Translations under genes and position numbers: made by a program
Assembly (NCBI RefSeq): GCF_022549495.1
Contig: NZ_JAKZGD010000002.1
Location: 62,001 to 126,000 of the forward strand
Reading direction: 5' to 3'
DNA length: 64,000 nt
Source: Acinetobacter sp. ANC 4805
GTDB taxonomy: Bacteria > Pseudomonadota > Gammaproteobacteria > Pseudomonadales > Moraxellaceae
The notes under the pieces: generated by a model
Databases searched by the model: none
Told to the model about the DNA's origin: nothing
The model's input: the letters and a program-made list of their open reading frames with translations, nothing else
Shown: positions 18,040 to 27,785 of the stretch, one piece after another
Numbering within the stretch: the first letter of the stretch is position 1
Layout of the letters: each line of letters opens with the position of its first letter

Positions 18040-19821
18040 TTACTTTTCTTCAGCTTTTGCTTTCTCGCGTAAACGAATGCCTAAGTCACGTAATTGATTT
18101 GCTTCAACTGGTGCAGGTGCTTGTGTCAATGGACATTCAGCAGTTTTGGTTTTCGGGAATGCAATCACATCACGAATTGAAGATGCACCTGTCATTAACA
18201 TGACAAGACGATCTAAACCGAATGCTAAACCACCGTGTGGAGGCGCACCATAACGTAATGCATTGAGTAGGAAACTGAATTTTTCTTCAGCTTCTTCTTC
18301 ACCAATACCAAGTGCTTCAAAAATGGCTTTTTGCATTTCTAAATTATAGATACGTAATGAACCACCGCCAACTTCTGTACCATTCAATACCATGTCGTAA
18401 GCAACAGATAACGCAGCACCAGGGTTATTCTTCACTTCTTCAACAGTTGATTTTGGTAGTGTGAATGGGTGATGAACAGATGTCCATTTGCCATCATCTG
18501 TTTCTTCAAACATTGGGAAGTCAACGACCCACAGTGGCGCCCACTCACACGTTGCAAGATTCAAGTCATGACCGATCTTGACACGAAGTGCGCCCATTGC
18601 ATCATTTACGATCTTGGCTTTATCTGCACCAAAGAACACGATGTCGCCATTTTCAGCACCAACACGTTTGAGTAGATCAAGTACGATTGGTTCGATGAAT
18701 TTAACGATTGGTGATTGAAGACCTTCGATGCCTTTTTCAAGTTCATTGACTTTAATATAAGCCAAACCTTTTGCACCGTAGATGCCTACGAATTTGGTGT
18801 ATTCATCAATTGCACTACGTGGTAATGCGCCTGCGCCTGGTACACGTAAAGCAACGATACGACCTTTAGGGTCTTTAGCAGGGCCAGCGAATACTTTGAA
18901 TTCAACCTCTTGCATCAAATCTGCAACGTCGATTAGTTTCAATGGAATACGCATATCTGGTTTATCAGATGCATAATCACGCATTGCATCTGCATAGGTC
19001 ATACGTTCGAATTTATCAAATTTAACACCAAGAAGTTCATCGAACATCTTCACTGTTAAAACTTCCATTAAATCCATGATGTCATCGTCACTCATGAACG
19101 ATGTTTCAACGTCGATTTGGGTAAATTCAGGTTGACGATCCGCACGTAAATCTTCGTCACGGAAACATTTAGCAATTTGATAGTAACGGTCAATACCACC
19201 CACCATAAGCAATTGTTTGAACAATTGTGGTGATTGTGGCAGCGCATAGAAGCTACCATTCGAAACACGGCTTGGAACTAAATAGTCACGCGCACCTTCT
19301 GGAGTTGCACGTGTCAAAATCGGTGTTTCTACATCTAAGAAACCATTGTCTTCGAAATAGTTACGAATGAGGTTGGTTAACTTAGAACGGAAACGTAAAC
19401 GATCTAGCATTTCTTGACGACGAATGTCCAAGAAACGATATTTCAAACGAATTTCTTCAGAAATATTGGTATTTTCATCATTCAGTGGGAATGGTGGTGT
19501 TTCTGAAGCGGCAAGAACTTCGATTTCTTTACCTAAAACTTCGATTTGACCACTGACGATGTTGGCATTTTCTGTGCCTTCATAGCGACGACGAACACGA
19601 CCTGTAATTTTTAATACAAACTCAGAACGTGATTTATCCGCAGTTGCAAATGCTTCTGGTGTATCTGGGTCGATAACGACTTGTACTAAACCATCACGGT
19701 CACGCATATCGAGGAAAATTACACCGCCATGGTCACGGCGACGGTGAACCCAACCGCATAGAGTCACTGTTTGATCGATTTGGGCTTCAGTTAAAGAGCC
19801 ACAGTAATGAGTGCGCATCAT
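18040..19821 (-). CDS. aspS: Aspartyl-tRNA synthetase
   Basis: This class II synthetase charges tRNA-Asp. The 593-residue protein begins [17 protein letters not shown], has the OB-fold anticodon domain with [21 protein letters not shown], then the catalytic core with [34 protein letters not shown] (motif 2 region) and [12 protein letters not shown] (motif 3), plus the bacterial GAD insert around residues 300-420. Length matches E. coli AspS. In Acinetobacter it marks the right boundary of the outer-core LOS locus. Confidence 0.98.
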   Translation of the reverse strand: MMRTHYCGSLTEAQIDQTVTLCGWVHRRRDHGGVIFLDMRDRDGLVQVVIDPDTPEAFATADKSRSEFVLKITGRVRRRYEGTENANIVSGQIEVLGKEIEVLAASETPPFPLNDENTNISEEIRLKYRFLDIRRQEMLDRLRFRSKLTNLIRNYFEDNGFLDVETPILTRATPEGARDYLVPSRVSNGSFYALPQSPQLFKQLLMVGGIDRYYQIAKCFRDEDLRADRQPEFTQIDVETSFMSDDDIMDLMEVLTVKMFDELLGVKFDKFERMTYADAMRDYASDKPDMRIPLKLIDVADLMQEVEFKVFAGPAKDPKGRIVALRVPGAGALPRSAIDEYTKFVGIYGAKGLAYIKVNELEKGIEGLQSPIVKFIEPIVLDLLKRVGAENGDIVFFGADKAKIVNDAMGALRVKIGHDLNLATCEWAPLWVVDFPMFEETDDGKWTSVHHPFTLPKSTVEEVKNNPGAALSVAYDMVLNGTEVGGGSLRIYNLEMQKAIFEALGIGEEEAEEKFSFLLNALRYGAPPHGGLAFGLDRLVMLMTGASSIRDVIAFPKTKTAECPLTQAPAPVEANQLRDLGIRLREKAKAEEK

Positions 19822-19970
19822 ATTGAATTATATATCCAAACTATATTGGCTGTAGACGGTGAATGCGTAAACAGCGCACCACCAATGAAGGGGAGATTAT
19901 GCCTTGTTGAGCGTATTGTCTCAAGTCTTAATGTTTTAACAGAATCTTAAAGCAACACTTTTAGAGAAAA

Positions 19971-20735
19971 TTATTGCATGCGACCTTTTCGATCGAATAC
20001 CAGTAACAGTAGGCATGCGGCTGTAAAGATACAAAGCCCTGTTTGAGTAAATTCATTGATTGATTTACCAATGAAAAAATATCGTTCTGTATACCAAAGT
20101 TCAGATGAAATATGGCGACTATAGTCCCAAATCGACAACAATCCAGAAACTATTGAAATTACTAAGCTAATAGAGATAAACCATTTAATATTAATTGGTA
20201 CAGGTTGAGTTTGTTTATGTTTGGTGTAATAGCTTTTGCACATTAGGAAGATAAAAGGTAAAGCGAGAATAGATGAGCTGATCTGTAAAATAAAATGTAA
20301 GGGGTAATGAAAGCCGAATAGAGTAATCTCTTGAGCGAGAAAATCTCTAAAAGCAAAGGTGCGAAAGTCGAGGTGAGTTAAGCCATCCCAAATGAGATGT
20401 GTAGCTGTCCCCAACATAATTGCAAAACAATTCATGAGACTAAAAGCCACAACATCATCAAAAGAGTTGATTTGTAATGGATCTTTAAGCCCTAAGAAAC
20501 GATAACTCACAGGTCTATAGATGAAATACCACAATAAACAGAAGAATAATCCAATCGGAAGATTGGGAAATAACAGACCTGACCATTGGTGTGTCAACAC
20601 AATATTTGCTTGTGTGAACAGACGATACAAATCAGGTGTCATACAGCCAATGGCTAAGGCTGCGATTGGTAAATGACCTTTGCTCAATTTAGATAAGGGC
20701 GGTGCAAGTACCGCATGGGAAAGCGTAAAAGGCAT
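19971..20735 (-). CDS. DUF4184 family membrane protein
   Basis: The 254-residue protein starts MPFTLSHAVLAPPL and continues AALAIGCMTPDLYRLF, the usual opening of DUF4184 proteins, which are multi-pass membrane proteins of unknown function. I see about six hydrophobic segments and a THLIWDGLTH stretch (around residue 112) reminiscent of membrane metal-dependent hydrolase relatives. It is transcribed divergently from the zinc receptor gene; the Zur box lies about 90 bases upstream of its start, so zinc control of this gene is possible but unproven. Confidence 0.75.
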   Translation of the reverse strand: MPFTLSHAVLAPPLSKLSKGHLPIAALAIGCMTPDLYRLFTQANIVLTHQWSGLLFPNLPIGLFFCLLWYFIYRPVSYRFLGLKDPLQINSFDDVVAFSLMNCFAIMLGTATHLIWDGLTHLDFRTFAFRDFLAQEITLFGFHYPLHFILQISSSILALPFIFLMCKSYYTKHKQTQPVPINIKWFISISLVISIVSGLLSIWDYSRHISSELWYTERYFFIGKSINEFTQTGLCIFTAACLLLLVFDRKGRMQ

Positions 20736-20822
20736 ATCCTTGAAGTATTCAGATCATTAACAGAATGGATAAGCAGTGTAGCAAATGTTTTTTGTTGAGA
20801 TGTTTTTTATTGCAAAATGATT

Positions 20823-20845
20823 GAAATGTTATAATATAACAAATT
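20823..20845. promoter_or_regulatory. Predicted Zur operator
   Basis: TGTTATA and TATAACA flank a single A at 20834, giving the perfect palindrome TGTTATAATATAACA within GAAATGTTATAATATAACA. This fits the proteobacterial Zur consensus closely. It lies 27-49 bases before the zinc-type TonB receptor start, where Zur-Zn would block transcription when zinc is sufficient. Confidence 0.85.
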
Positions 20846-20871
20846 ATGTTTAAGCTAATTTGAGACGTGGC

Positions 20872-22923
20872 ATGTCATTTCCTAAAAATATTTTGACTTT
20901 ATCTATTCTAGCAGTAGCGAGCAGCGCTACCTTTGCAGAAGAACAAGCAAAGGTTCAACAACTTGCCACGATTGAAATTAAAGCTCATCCATTAGAGCGT
21001 AATGCTGCGGATTTTGCCGTGGCAGATCATGTGATTGAACAAAAGGATTTAGCAGAAAGAAGTGCAACTTTAGGAGATGCTTTGAGCGGTGAGGTTGGTG
21101 TACATACCAATCAGTTTGGCGCTGGCTCAAGTCGACCTGTCATTCGTGGACAAGATGGTGCCCGAGTCAAAGTTTTACAAAATGCCTCTGAAAATATTGA
21201 TGTCTCAACATTATCTCCTGATCATGCCGTGACTGTTGATCCATTATTGGCGAAGAAAGTTGAAATTATTCAAGGGCCATCCACTTTGCTGTATGGTGCT
21301 GGAACGGTTGGCGGTTTGGTTAATGTCACAGACAGCAAAATTCCGACACAGATGCCAGAAAATGGTTATGAGGGTAATGTTGGTTTACGTTACAACACAG
21401 GCAGTGATGAAAAGCTTGCGAGTGCAGGCATCACAGTCGGTTTAGGTGATCAAGTTGCGTTACGTGTTGAAGGGCTCAAACGTGAAGCCAATGATTATAT
21501 TGCACCTGATTATTTCCATGAAGGTGAAAAAGAACGACGAGTCGATAATACTTTTGCCAAAGGGCAAACTGTAAATGTTGGTTTATCGTGGATTTACGAT
21601 CGTGGTTTTACGGGTATTTCATATAGCAATCGTCAAGATCAATATGGTTTGCCTGGACACAGCCATGAATATGAAAGCTGTCATTTACATGGTCTGAGTT
21701 TACATTGTGGTGATCACGATCCAGATGATGGGCATGATCATGATCACGAAGAACATGCACATGATGCAGGTCCTTGGATTGATTTAAAATCGGAACGCTA
21801 TGATGTTCGTACTGAGTTAGATAATCCATTTGCAGGTTTTAAAACTTTACGTGCGCAAGCCAGTTATACTGATTATCAACATGATGAGATCGAAGAAGAG
21901 ACCATCGCAACTCGTTTTAAAAATAAAGGTTACGATGGACGCTTAGAGTTGGTACATAACCCACTGGGTGCATGGGAAGGGGTGATTGGCACACAATACG
22001 GACAACAAAAATTAAAACTCACAGGTGAAGAAGCATTTTTAGCACCAAACACCACTAAAAAATGGAGCGTGTTTGCATTAGAACATGCGCAATTTAATGA
22101 TGTACATGTCGAATTAGCTGCTCGTGCAGAACAACAAAAAATTGATATTGATGATGCAACGAAAAAAGATTTCGATGGTTCAGCCTTTTCTGTTTCAGGT
22201 GCAGCCAATTGGGAGTTTGCACCGAACTACAAACTTTCTTTGGTTACGTCACATCAAGAGCGTTTACCTTTAGCACAAGAGTTATATGCCAATGGTGGAC
22301 ATTTTGCGACCAATACCTATGAGCTAGGTAATGATCAGTTGAAAAAAGAACAGTCAAATAATGTCGAGCTTGGCTTCCATTATGATGATGATAAGTTGGA
22401 TTATCATGTGCATGTTTACCATAACTGGTTTGACGACTACATCTATGCACAAACTTTAGATCGTTATCAAGATTTCCGTTTGGTTCAGTATGCCCAGGAT
22501 AAAGCCAAATTCTACGGTGCTGAAGCAGAAGTGGGCTATCAAGTCTCTTCGATTTATAAACTTAGTGCATTTGGTGACTATGTACGCGGCAAGATCGACA
22601 ATGACAATGCACCACGTGTACCTGCGGGACGTTTAGGTACGAAAGTGAATGCTGACTTTGGTGATGGTTTTAGTGGTTCAGCTGAGTACTATCATGTTTT
22701 TCAACAAGACAAGATTGCAGCTTATGAAACAGATACACAAAGTTATAACATGTTAAATTTGGGTGTGGCGTATTCAGGTAATTACAGTAATGTTGGTGAT
22801 TATCGTGTATTCCTCAATGCCAATAACGTGTTGGATGATCAAGTTTATCAACATGCATCGTTCTTATCGACGATTCCACAAGTTGGACGTAATTTTACCG
22901 TTGGTGTGAACTTTAGTTTCTAA
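20872..22923 (+). CDS. znuD: ZnuD-like TonB-dependent zinc receptor
   Basis: The 683-residue outer-membrane receptor has a signal peptide ending near ATFAEEQ, a plug domain with GAGSSRPVIRGQDGARVKVLQN and GPSTLLYGAGTVGGLVNV, and a 22-strand-type beta barrel ending in a terminal Phe. A loop at roughly residues 264-302 (21660-21775) is packed with His, Asp and Glu plus two Cys, including DGHDHDHEEHAHD, a metal-capturing loop like that of ZnuD. With the Zur box upstream it is well supported as the zinc piracy receptor. Start is ATG 20872; an in-frame TTG four codons earlier is less likely. Confidence 0.9.
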   Translation: MSFPKNILTLSILAVASSATFAEEQAKVQQLATIEIKAHPLERNAADFAVADHVIEQKDLAERSATLGDALSGEVGVHTNQFGAGSSRPVIRGQDGARVKVLQNASENIDVSTLSPDHAVTVDPLLAKKVEIIQGPSTLLYGAGTVGGLVNVTDSKIPTQMPENGYEGNVGLRYNTGSDEKLASAGITVGLGDQVALRVEGLKREANDYIAPDYFHEGEKERRVDNTFAKGQTVNVGLSWIYDRGFTGISYSNRQDQYGLPGHSHEYESCHLHGLSLHCGDHDPDDGHDHDHEEHAHDAGPWIDLKSERYDVRTELDNPFAGFKTLRAQASYTDYQHDEIEEETIATRFKNKGYDGRLELVHNPLGAWEGVIGTQYGQQKLKLTGEEAFLAPNTTKKWSVFALEHAQFNDVHVELAARAEQQKIDIDDATKKDFDGSAFSVSGAANWEFAPNYKLSLVTSHQERLPLAQELYANGGHFATNTYELGNDQLKKEQSNNVELGFHYDDDKLDYHVHVYHNWFDDYIYAQTLDRYQDFRLVQYAQDKAKFYGAEAEVGYQVSSIYKLSAFGDYVRGKIDNDNAPRVPAGRLGTKVNADFGDGFSGSAEYYHVFQQDKIAAYETDTQSYNMLNLGVAYSGNYSNVGDYRVFLNANNVLDDQVYQHASFLSTIPQVGRNFTVGVNFSF

Positions 22924-22959
22924 TTTGTCACTTAAATCTTATTGAAAAATCAAAGTATA

Positions 22960-22995
22960 AGCTCTAGCCTTAAACCATTAGGCTAGAGCTTTTTC
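22960..22995 (+). terminator. Intrinsic terminator after znuD
   Basis: AGCTCTAGCC (22960-22969) pairs perfectly with GGCTAGAGCT (22981-22990), followed by T residues. It isolates the receptor gene from the PLD gene that starts at 23003. Confidence 0.85.
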
Positions 22996-23002
22996 TGTTT
23001 AT

Positions 23003-24466
23003 ATGCGTATCTTCCAAAGAATTCATCAAAAATTAAACTGGTCAGGTCGACGTTACATGGCAGTCATATTGAGTATTTTTGCGATTGGGTATATTGCTTC
23101 GGCAATTTACCATACTGTAAAACCACTCCCTAAAGGGCTAGATTTTACGGGGCAACTGCGCCATGCCAATGTGAAATTTTTGGCAGATCAGACCTATCTT
23201 GATGCACAAGGTCAACAGCAAGTTGATCAACACATTTTCAAAGAAATTTTTCAATTGATTGACGAAGCACAGACCACGATCGTGTTGGACATGTTCTTAT
23301 TTAATCAGGAAGTGGGTGCATCTAAGGTTAAGCAATTTCCATTGACGCAGCAATTAACAGATGCACTGATTTTGAAACGGAAGCTTTATCCGACAGTTCA
23401 AATTGTGGTGATTACCGATCCAATTAATTCGGTTTATGGTGGTATAACGCCTCAGCACTATCGCCAACTTCGCCAAGCAGGTGTAGATGTTATTGAAACT
23501 GATTTAAAACCTTTGCGTGCTTCAAATCCATTGTGGTCGGGTTTTTGGTATATCTGCTGTCAAAATTTAGGCAATAATCCTGAAGGTGGTTGGTTAAGTA
23601 ATCCTTTTGGAAATGATAAGGTGACCTTGCGTAGTTATTTGGAATTGTTCAATTTTAAAGCCAATCATCGCAAAACCTTAGTGGTAGATACTGCTCAAGG
23701 TTGGAAAAGTTTGGTCACTTCAGCCAATCCACATGATGGGAGTTCACATCATAGCAATGTAGCACTAGTCGTCGATGGCCCAACAGCAATTGATGTCCTG
23801 CAAACAGAGCAAACTGTTGCCAATATGTCACAAGGCTCTAGCCCATTTGTGATTATGGGGGGATTGGCTGAAGATAAAAGCTTGCCACAAGTTCAGGTAC
23901 TAACTGAAAAAGCGATTTATGACGCTGTGTTGAACATGATCCAATCTGCAAAACGTGAAGAACATTTGGACATGGCAATGTTCTATCTGTCTGAGCGAAA
24001 TATTATTGAGGCATTAAAACAAGCAAAACAGCGTGGGGTGAATATTCGCATCATGATTGATCCGAACAAAGATGCTTTTGGTCGTCAAAAGAATGGTATT
24101 CCAAACCGTCAGGTGGCATCAGAACTCAATGCCATCGGCATTCCGATTCGTTGGTGTGATACGCGTGGTGAACAGTGCCATAGTAAGATGCTATTTAAAT
24201 ACAATACACAGCAAGCTGAGATCATTTTAGGTTCAGCCAACTTAACGGCACGGAATCTGAAAAACTATAATCTTGAAACTGATATGCGTGTGTTAGGTTC
24301 AGCGCAAGCACCAGTTTTTAAAGATGCAGGACAGTATTTTGATGCTGCTTGGACAAACGCACATGGACGCCAAATCACGGTTGATTATGCAAAATATGCA
24401 GATGAGTCAAAAGTGAAATACTGGCTCTATCGTTTTATGGAATGGTCGGGTTTATCTACTTTTTAA
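23003..24466 (+). CDS. Phospholipase D-like (cardiolipin synthase-type) protein
   Basis: The 487-residue protein has one N-terminal membrane segment (about residues 18-40) and two PLD units. The first H-x-K motif is HRKTLVVD at about His222, with NPHDGSSHHSNVAL behind it; the second is HSKMLFKY at about His393 with GSANLTARNL. Both catalytic His/Lys pairs are present. Such enzymes make cardiolipin or transfer phosphatidyl groups at the inner membrane or periplasm; the unusual WYICCQNLGNN insert between the motifs sets it apart from classic ClsA. ATG follows the znuD terminator by eight bases, so its promoter may overlap that region. Confidence 0.85.
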   Translation: MRIFQRIHQKLNWSGRRYMAVILSIFAIGYIASAIYHTVKPLPKGLDFTGQLRHANVKFLADQTYLDAQGQQQVDQHIFKEIFQLIDEAQTTIVLDMFLFNQEVGASKVKQFPLTQQLTDALILKRKLYPTVQIVVITDPINSVYGGITPQHYRQLRQAGVDVIETDLKPLRASNPLWSGFWYICCQNLGNNPEGGWLSNPFGNDKVTLRSYLELFNFKANHRKTLVVDTAQGWKSLVTSANPHDGSSHHSNVALVVDGPTAIDVLQTEQTVANMSQGSSPFVIMGGLAEDKSLPQVQVLTEKAIYDAVLNMIQSAKREEHLDMAMFYLSERNIIEALKQAKQRGVNIRIMIDPNKDAFGRQKNGIPNRQVASELNAIGIPIRWCDTRGEQCHSKMLFKYNTQQAEIILGSANLTARNLKNYNLETDMRVLGSAQAPVFKDAGQYFDAAWTNAHGRQITVDYAKYADESKVKYWLYRFMEWSGLSTF

Positions 24467-24491
24467 TTCAGTATAAATAGGGTTCTACGCA

Positions 24492-25298
24492 ATGGCGAAA
24501 ATTAAACTGAATATCAGACAGGATGAGCAGATTGATTTAGATGTACATCAATTCAATCATTATGCAGATATTGTTGAAATTCAAAGTTGGGCAGAACTCT
24601 TAGAGTGTTATTTAGCACTAAAACAAGAAGTTAAGTCTAAGAAAGTATTTCTAGTTTTGGATGATAGCGCACAGGCAGAATATACTTCTATGCATGCTGT
24701 AAAAGATCATCGGCTGTATATTGATTTTAGTGATGATCTTAATGATATTGATCCCAATGATCCATTGTGGAATCAGACCTATCAGAATGTTTGTGTCCCA
24801 AAGCAGTTTCAGCATCATGTTCAACAACTGAGTCATCTAGACCATCAGCGAAACTTTAAAAGCCTAGCTGGAAAAATGCAGCATTATGATGAGAATGATT
24901 TAGAGGCACTGGTTTATTTCAATGAAAATCTATTGATTTCTACCAATACCGAAATTACGGTTAAAGTTGCTGAAGTAGAGACAGAGTCTCTGAAGTTGGC
25001 AATGATGCCGAATGGCTATTTTTCGTGTGATTTTGATTCATTTGAAAACTTTGCGATCATTCAGCAGATGCAGCACTATGGTTTTGAGTTTATAGGGCTA
25101 GGTGCATCTTTATTGGGATGGATTAAAACATCAGACTTCAAAGCAGAAAAGATTGAAGATTTAATTCAGGATCTCGCTGTGATTTATCCTTTAGATTCAT
25201 CTCATCAAAAGGCAATGAAAGCCCTAATTTTAAAAAATAACTATCTGATTTTACCTTATTCAGAGTCGCCACAAGAGTATTTAGATTACGACCTGTAA
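24492..25298 (+). CDS. Hypothetical protein downstream of PLD gene
   Basis: I do not recognise this 268-residue protein. It is acidic, soluble, without signal peptide or membrane segment, and Asp/His/Gln-rich. It contains a DLNDIDPNDPLWNQTYQNVC stretch and two alternating strand-helix halves (about 1-130 and 140-260). It starts 25 bases after the PLD stop on the same strand and is probably in the same unit. Confidence 0.7.
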   Translation: MAKIKLNIRQDEQIDLDVHQFNHYADIVEIQSWAELLECYLALKQEVKSKKVFLVLDDSAQAEYTSMHAVKDHRLYIDFSDDLNDIDPNDPLWNQTYQNVCVPKQFQHHVQQLSHLDHQRNFKSLAGKMQHYDENDLEALVYFNENLLISTNTEITVKVAEVETESLKLAMMPNGYFSCDFDSFENFAIIQQMQHYGFEFIGLGASLLGWIKTSDFKAEKIEDLIQDLAVIYPLDSSHQKAMKALILKNNYLILPYSESPQEYLDYDL

Positions 25299-25382
25299 TC
25301 ATTACTAAATTGATTTCAAAAAGCTTAATTGGGATGTTTGCTCCGTATTAAGCTGATTGAAAACATATTATCAATAAAAAAA

Positions 25383-25820
25383 TTAGGGATTGGGTGAAAT
25401 CAACTGATCTAAATCTTTATCAGCCATCTGATCCAGTTCACTTAAATCTGTTTTGATTTTCCACTGACTTTCATCTTCAACAGGTGTTGGAAGTCGTGCT
25501 TCCAACCAATCGCAGACCACATCAGGATTAAACTCTGGATGGTTGCATTGAATCACCCAAGCTAAAAAGTCTTTTGCTTCGCCATTCATATAGGGTGGTG
25601 GTGAAACTGGGAAAAATTGGGTAGGTAAGCGTTCATTGGTGGACAAATAGTTGAGCACATGACCAAGTTCTTGAACGGTTTGCCATGCAAGTGGATGAGC
25701 AACATCAATATTAAATTTAAACCACCACGCATGTTGACCATCTGTACCATGTGCAACGATACGAGCCTCTTGCACACTTGGCACTTTACAGAAGAATTGA
25801 TAAAGACGATCAAAATTCAT
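25383..25820 (-). CDS. Hypothetical protein
   Basis: A 145-residue soluble protein with a Trp-rich middle (GQHAWWFKFNID) and a proline-rich FFPVSPPPYMNGEAKDFLAW segment. No catalytic motif stands out. It is convergent with the preceding gene. The ATG at 25820 is chosen; an in-frame GTG three codons upstream is an alternative and neither has a strong ribosome binding site. Function unknown. Confidence 0.7.
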   Translation of the reverse strand: MNFDRLYQFFCKVPSVQEARIVAHGTDGQHAWWFKFNIDVAHPLAWQTVQELGHVLNYLSTNERLPTQFFPVSPPPYMNGEAKDFLAWVIQCNHPEFNPDVVCDWLEARLPTPVEDESQWKIKTDLSELDQMADKDLDQLISPNP

Positions 25821-26001
25821 TTCAGCCACAGATGTTGTCTCAAAACCAAAAAAGCTATTTTAACATATCTCTTTGGATGTATATGCCGATGTAATCGGTC
25901 GAGGGAAAAGAACAATTGATCTGAAAAAATATTATTACAACAGTCATGCTTAGTTTTTATTCTAAAATATAAAAATACTCTGATGATCTAGGGCGATAAG
26001 G

Positions 26002-26490
26002 ATGAAGCAATCTAAATTGTATATTTATGGCTTGGCAGGTCTTTTGGGCTATCTCCCTATCATGAGTTATGCCGATAATGCATGGGGAGGGTATAGTGGT
26101 GTCGAACGACGTTCATATCCTCAAACACCTACTTATCAGCCACCTGCACAAGATCCTTTTGCATTTTCAAATCAGCGCTACACGCCGACAGCACCGCCGA
26201 AAGGCTATTATTATCAACCGAATCAAAATAATTATTACCCTTATCCGAGCCATCGACCAGGTGTTCGTATTGAGTATTATCCAGAAACACAATATGAGCA
26301 TAGCTATCGCCGTGAGTCTTTTGTGGTTGGAAATGAGTTACCTAGTGAATTTCGAAGTGAACGTTATGTGATTCGAGATTGGGATTCATATTCATTGTAT
26401 GAACCACCAAGAGGTCGGCATTGGGTGATCGTTGATGGTCGTTATCTTTTAGTGACAGATGATAATTTTAGGATTGAAATTATTCGCTGA
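26002..26490 (+). CDS. RcnB-like periplasmic protein
   Basis: The 162-residue protein has a signal peptide (cleavage near MSYADN), a Pro/Tyr/Gln-rich spacer of about 70 residues, and a C-terminal RcnB-type domain with NELPSEFRSERYVI and LYEPPRGRHWVIVDGRYLLV. RcnB of E. coli is a periplasmic protein needed for nickel/cobalt homeostasis; most homologues are uncharacterised. A second, shorter paralogue sits 153 bases downstream. Confidence 0.78.
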   Translation: MKQSKLYIYGLAGLLGYLPIMSYADNAWGGYSGVERRSYPQTPTYQPPAQDPFAFSNQRYTPTAPPKGYYYQPNQNNYYPYPSHRPGVRIEYYPETQYEHSYRRESFVVGNELPSEFRSERYVIRDWDSYSLYEPPRGRHWVIVDGRYLLVTDDNFRIEIIR

Positions 26491-26492
26491 TT

Positions 26493-26585
26493 TTAAATGT
26501 TTTTTTGAATTTTATTCAAAATAGAAATCTCCATAATTTCTTGGCTTTCATTACAAAGCTTTGCAATGTCGTGGGTTTTATTCAT
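26493..26585 (-). CDS. Possible 30-residue small protein between the RcnB genes
   Basis: On the minus strand an ATG at 26585 preceded by AAGGAGAAAGC opens a 30-codon frame ending at 26493. The peptide begins MNKTHDIAKLCNESQEI and is otherwise hydrophilic. The ribosome binding site is strong for such an isolated frame, but the frame is short, lies antisense in a gap, and has no recognised relatives. Confidence 0.3.
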   Translation of the reverse strand: MNKTHDIAKLCNESQEIMEISILNKIQKNI

Positions 26586-26643
26586 GCTTTCTCCTTGAGT
26601 TTTTCTTAATCTAATTTTAGATCGAAAAACAGAGGATCAAACA

Positions 26644-27006
26644 ATGAAGAAGACAGTCGTGTTATTTGTATCAACGATGATACTTGGTGTATCTGCTTCA
26701 GCAATGGCAGATTCAAATCGTTGGAACCATGATCATAAAGATCGCTACGATCACCGCTATGACCACCGTTACGATCATCGGGAACAACCACATTGGTCGA
26801 ATGGCGACCGTGGTCATCATTATGGTCAACGTATCAGCCTTAAACGTGGTGAGCGTTTACCGTCAGAATTCCGTAGTAATCGCTATGTGGTTTCTAACTA
26901 TCGGGCTCACCGTTTGTATGAACCACCTCGCGGCTATAACTGGATGCAAATACAAGGTAAATATGTTTTAGTCGACTCGAAATATCGCGTGTTTAGAGTG
27001 GCTTAA
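26644..27006 (+). CDS. RcnB-like periplasmic protein with His-rich repeats
   Basis: The 120-residue protein has a signal peptide (cleavage near ASAMAD), a His/Asp/Tyr/Arg segment with three YDHR repeats (about residues 33-47), and an RcnB domain with GERLPSEFRSNRYVV and LYEPPRGYNWMQIQGKYVLV. The repeats could bind metal. It shares the LPSEFRS and YEPPRG blocks with its upstream neighbour, suggesting duplication. ATG follows AGAGGATCAAACA. Confidence 0.8.
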   Translation: MKKTVVLFVSTMILGVSASAMADSNRWNHDHKDRYDHRYDHRYDHREQPHWSNGDRGHHYGQRISLKRGERLPSEFRSNRYVVSNYRAHRLYEPPRGYNWMQIQGKYVLVDSKYRVFRVA

Positions 27007-27132
27007 ATTAATTAATAAAAAAACAGGTATCTCGCCGTAATGCCAGTCAGTTAAGCATTTTTAATCTTTCCCTTACGAAGCGAAATTTCTCATCTTTATC
27101 AAAGGATGGCGTATTTCGAAACTCAATGGCAT

Positions 27133-27163
27133 TCCCCCTCTTTTTCAAAGAGGGGTTAGGGGG
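27133..27163. repeat. Short interspersed palindromic repeat, copy 2
   Basis: CCCCTCTTT (27135-27143) pairs with AAAGAGGGG (27147-27155) and is followed by TTAGGGGG. Read on the minus strand it matches the copy at 133-162. The surrounding 27007-27218 gap otherwise has no gene. Confidence 0.5.
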
Positions 27164-27218
27164 CTGATCAATCTGTAATAATGCTGAGCGGCATTAGGCA
27201 TTTCGCCTGCTTTTTTAT

Positions 27219-27716
27219 TTATGCAAGTTCGTCATCTTGTGGTCTTGGTGTTTTATTTGCAGGGAGTTGTTGTTCATGGTCTTTACCTCGTATGACCGAT
27301 GGGTAGTTCCATGAAGCAAAACGTACCACCCAAATTGCCAAAGCTAAGATCAGAATAGAGCCTGTAATGATGACCAAATCCATAGAGGCTTTATGATTGT
27401 GTTGAATATCAGCAATCAGTAAACGAGTTAGTGCAGTAATTGCCACATAGATGAGGAAGCGTACAGGCATGTGATTGGTTTTAAAGTAGATACCAACCAT
27501 TGCCCCCAATTCTAAATAGATGAATAACAATAGGATGTCATCAATGGTAGCGTATTGTTTAACCGTCAAAATTTCAATGACAGTATGCACTGCTGACCAA
27601 GCGACCATACAGCCGATAATAAACAGGGCTAAATAATGAAAGGCTTCTACGGCATAATGACCTAAACGGTCAAACAGGCGTTGTAGGTTCTCAAGTTTAT
27701 CTTTGGAGTTTGACAT
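27219..27716 (-). CDS. psiE: PsiE family membrane protein
   Basis: The 165-residue protein has four membrane helices (about residues 23-47, 60-78, 85-103 and 112-133) and the PsiE pattern EAFHYLALFIIGCMVAW, DILLLFIYLELGAMVGIYF and MPVRFLIYVAITALTR. PsiE is phosphate-starvation inducible in E. coli; its biochemical role is unknown. No Pho box could be identified by eye. It is a single gene here, with minus-strand orientation like the acyl-CoA dehydrogenases upstream. Confidence 0.88.
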   Translation of the reverse strand: MSNSKDKLENLQRLFDRLGHYAVEAFHYLALFIIGCMVAWSAVHTVIEILTVKQYATIDDILLLFIYLELGAMVGIYFKTNHMPVRFLIYVAITALTRLLIADIQHNHKASMDLVIITGSILILALAIWVVRFASWNYPSVIRGKDHEQQLPANKTPRPQDDELA

Positions 27717-27785
27717 ACCGACTTATATTCTCAACATGATCATTAAAATGTTATGCAAGTTTTATGCTGATTTTATTATAGCCAT

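Noticed and set aside
21608-21829. His-rich frame antisense to the znuD loop
   Set aside because: Its His content only mirrors the GAT/CAT-rich codons of the receptor loop on the other strand.
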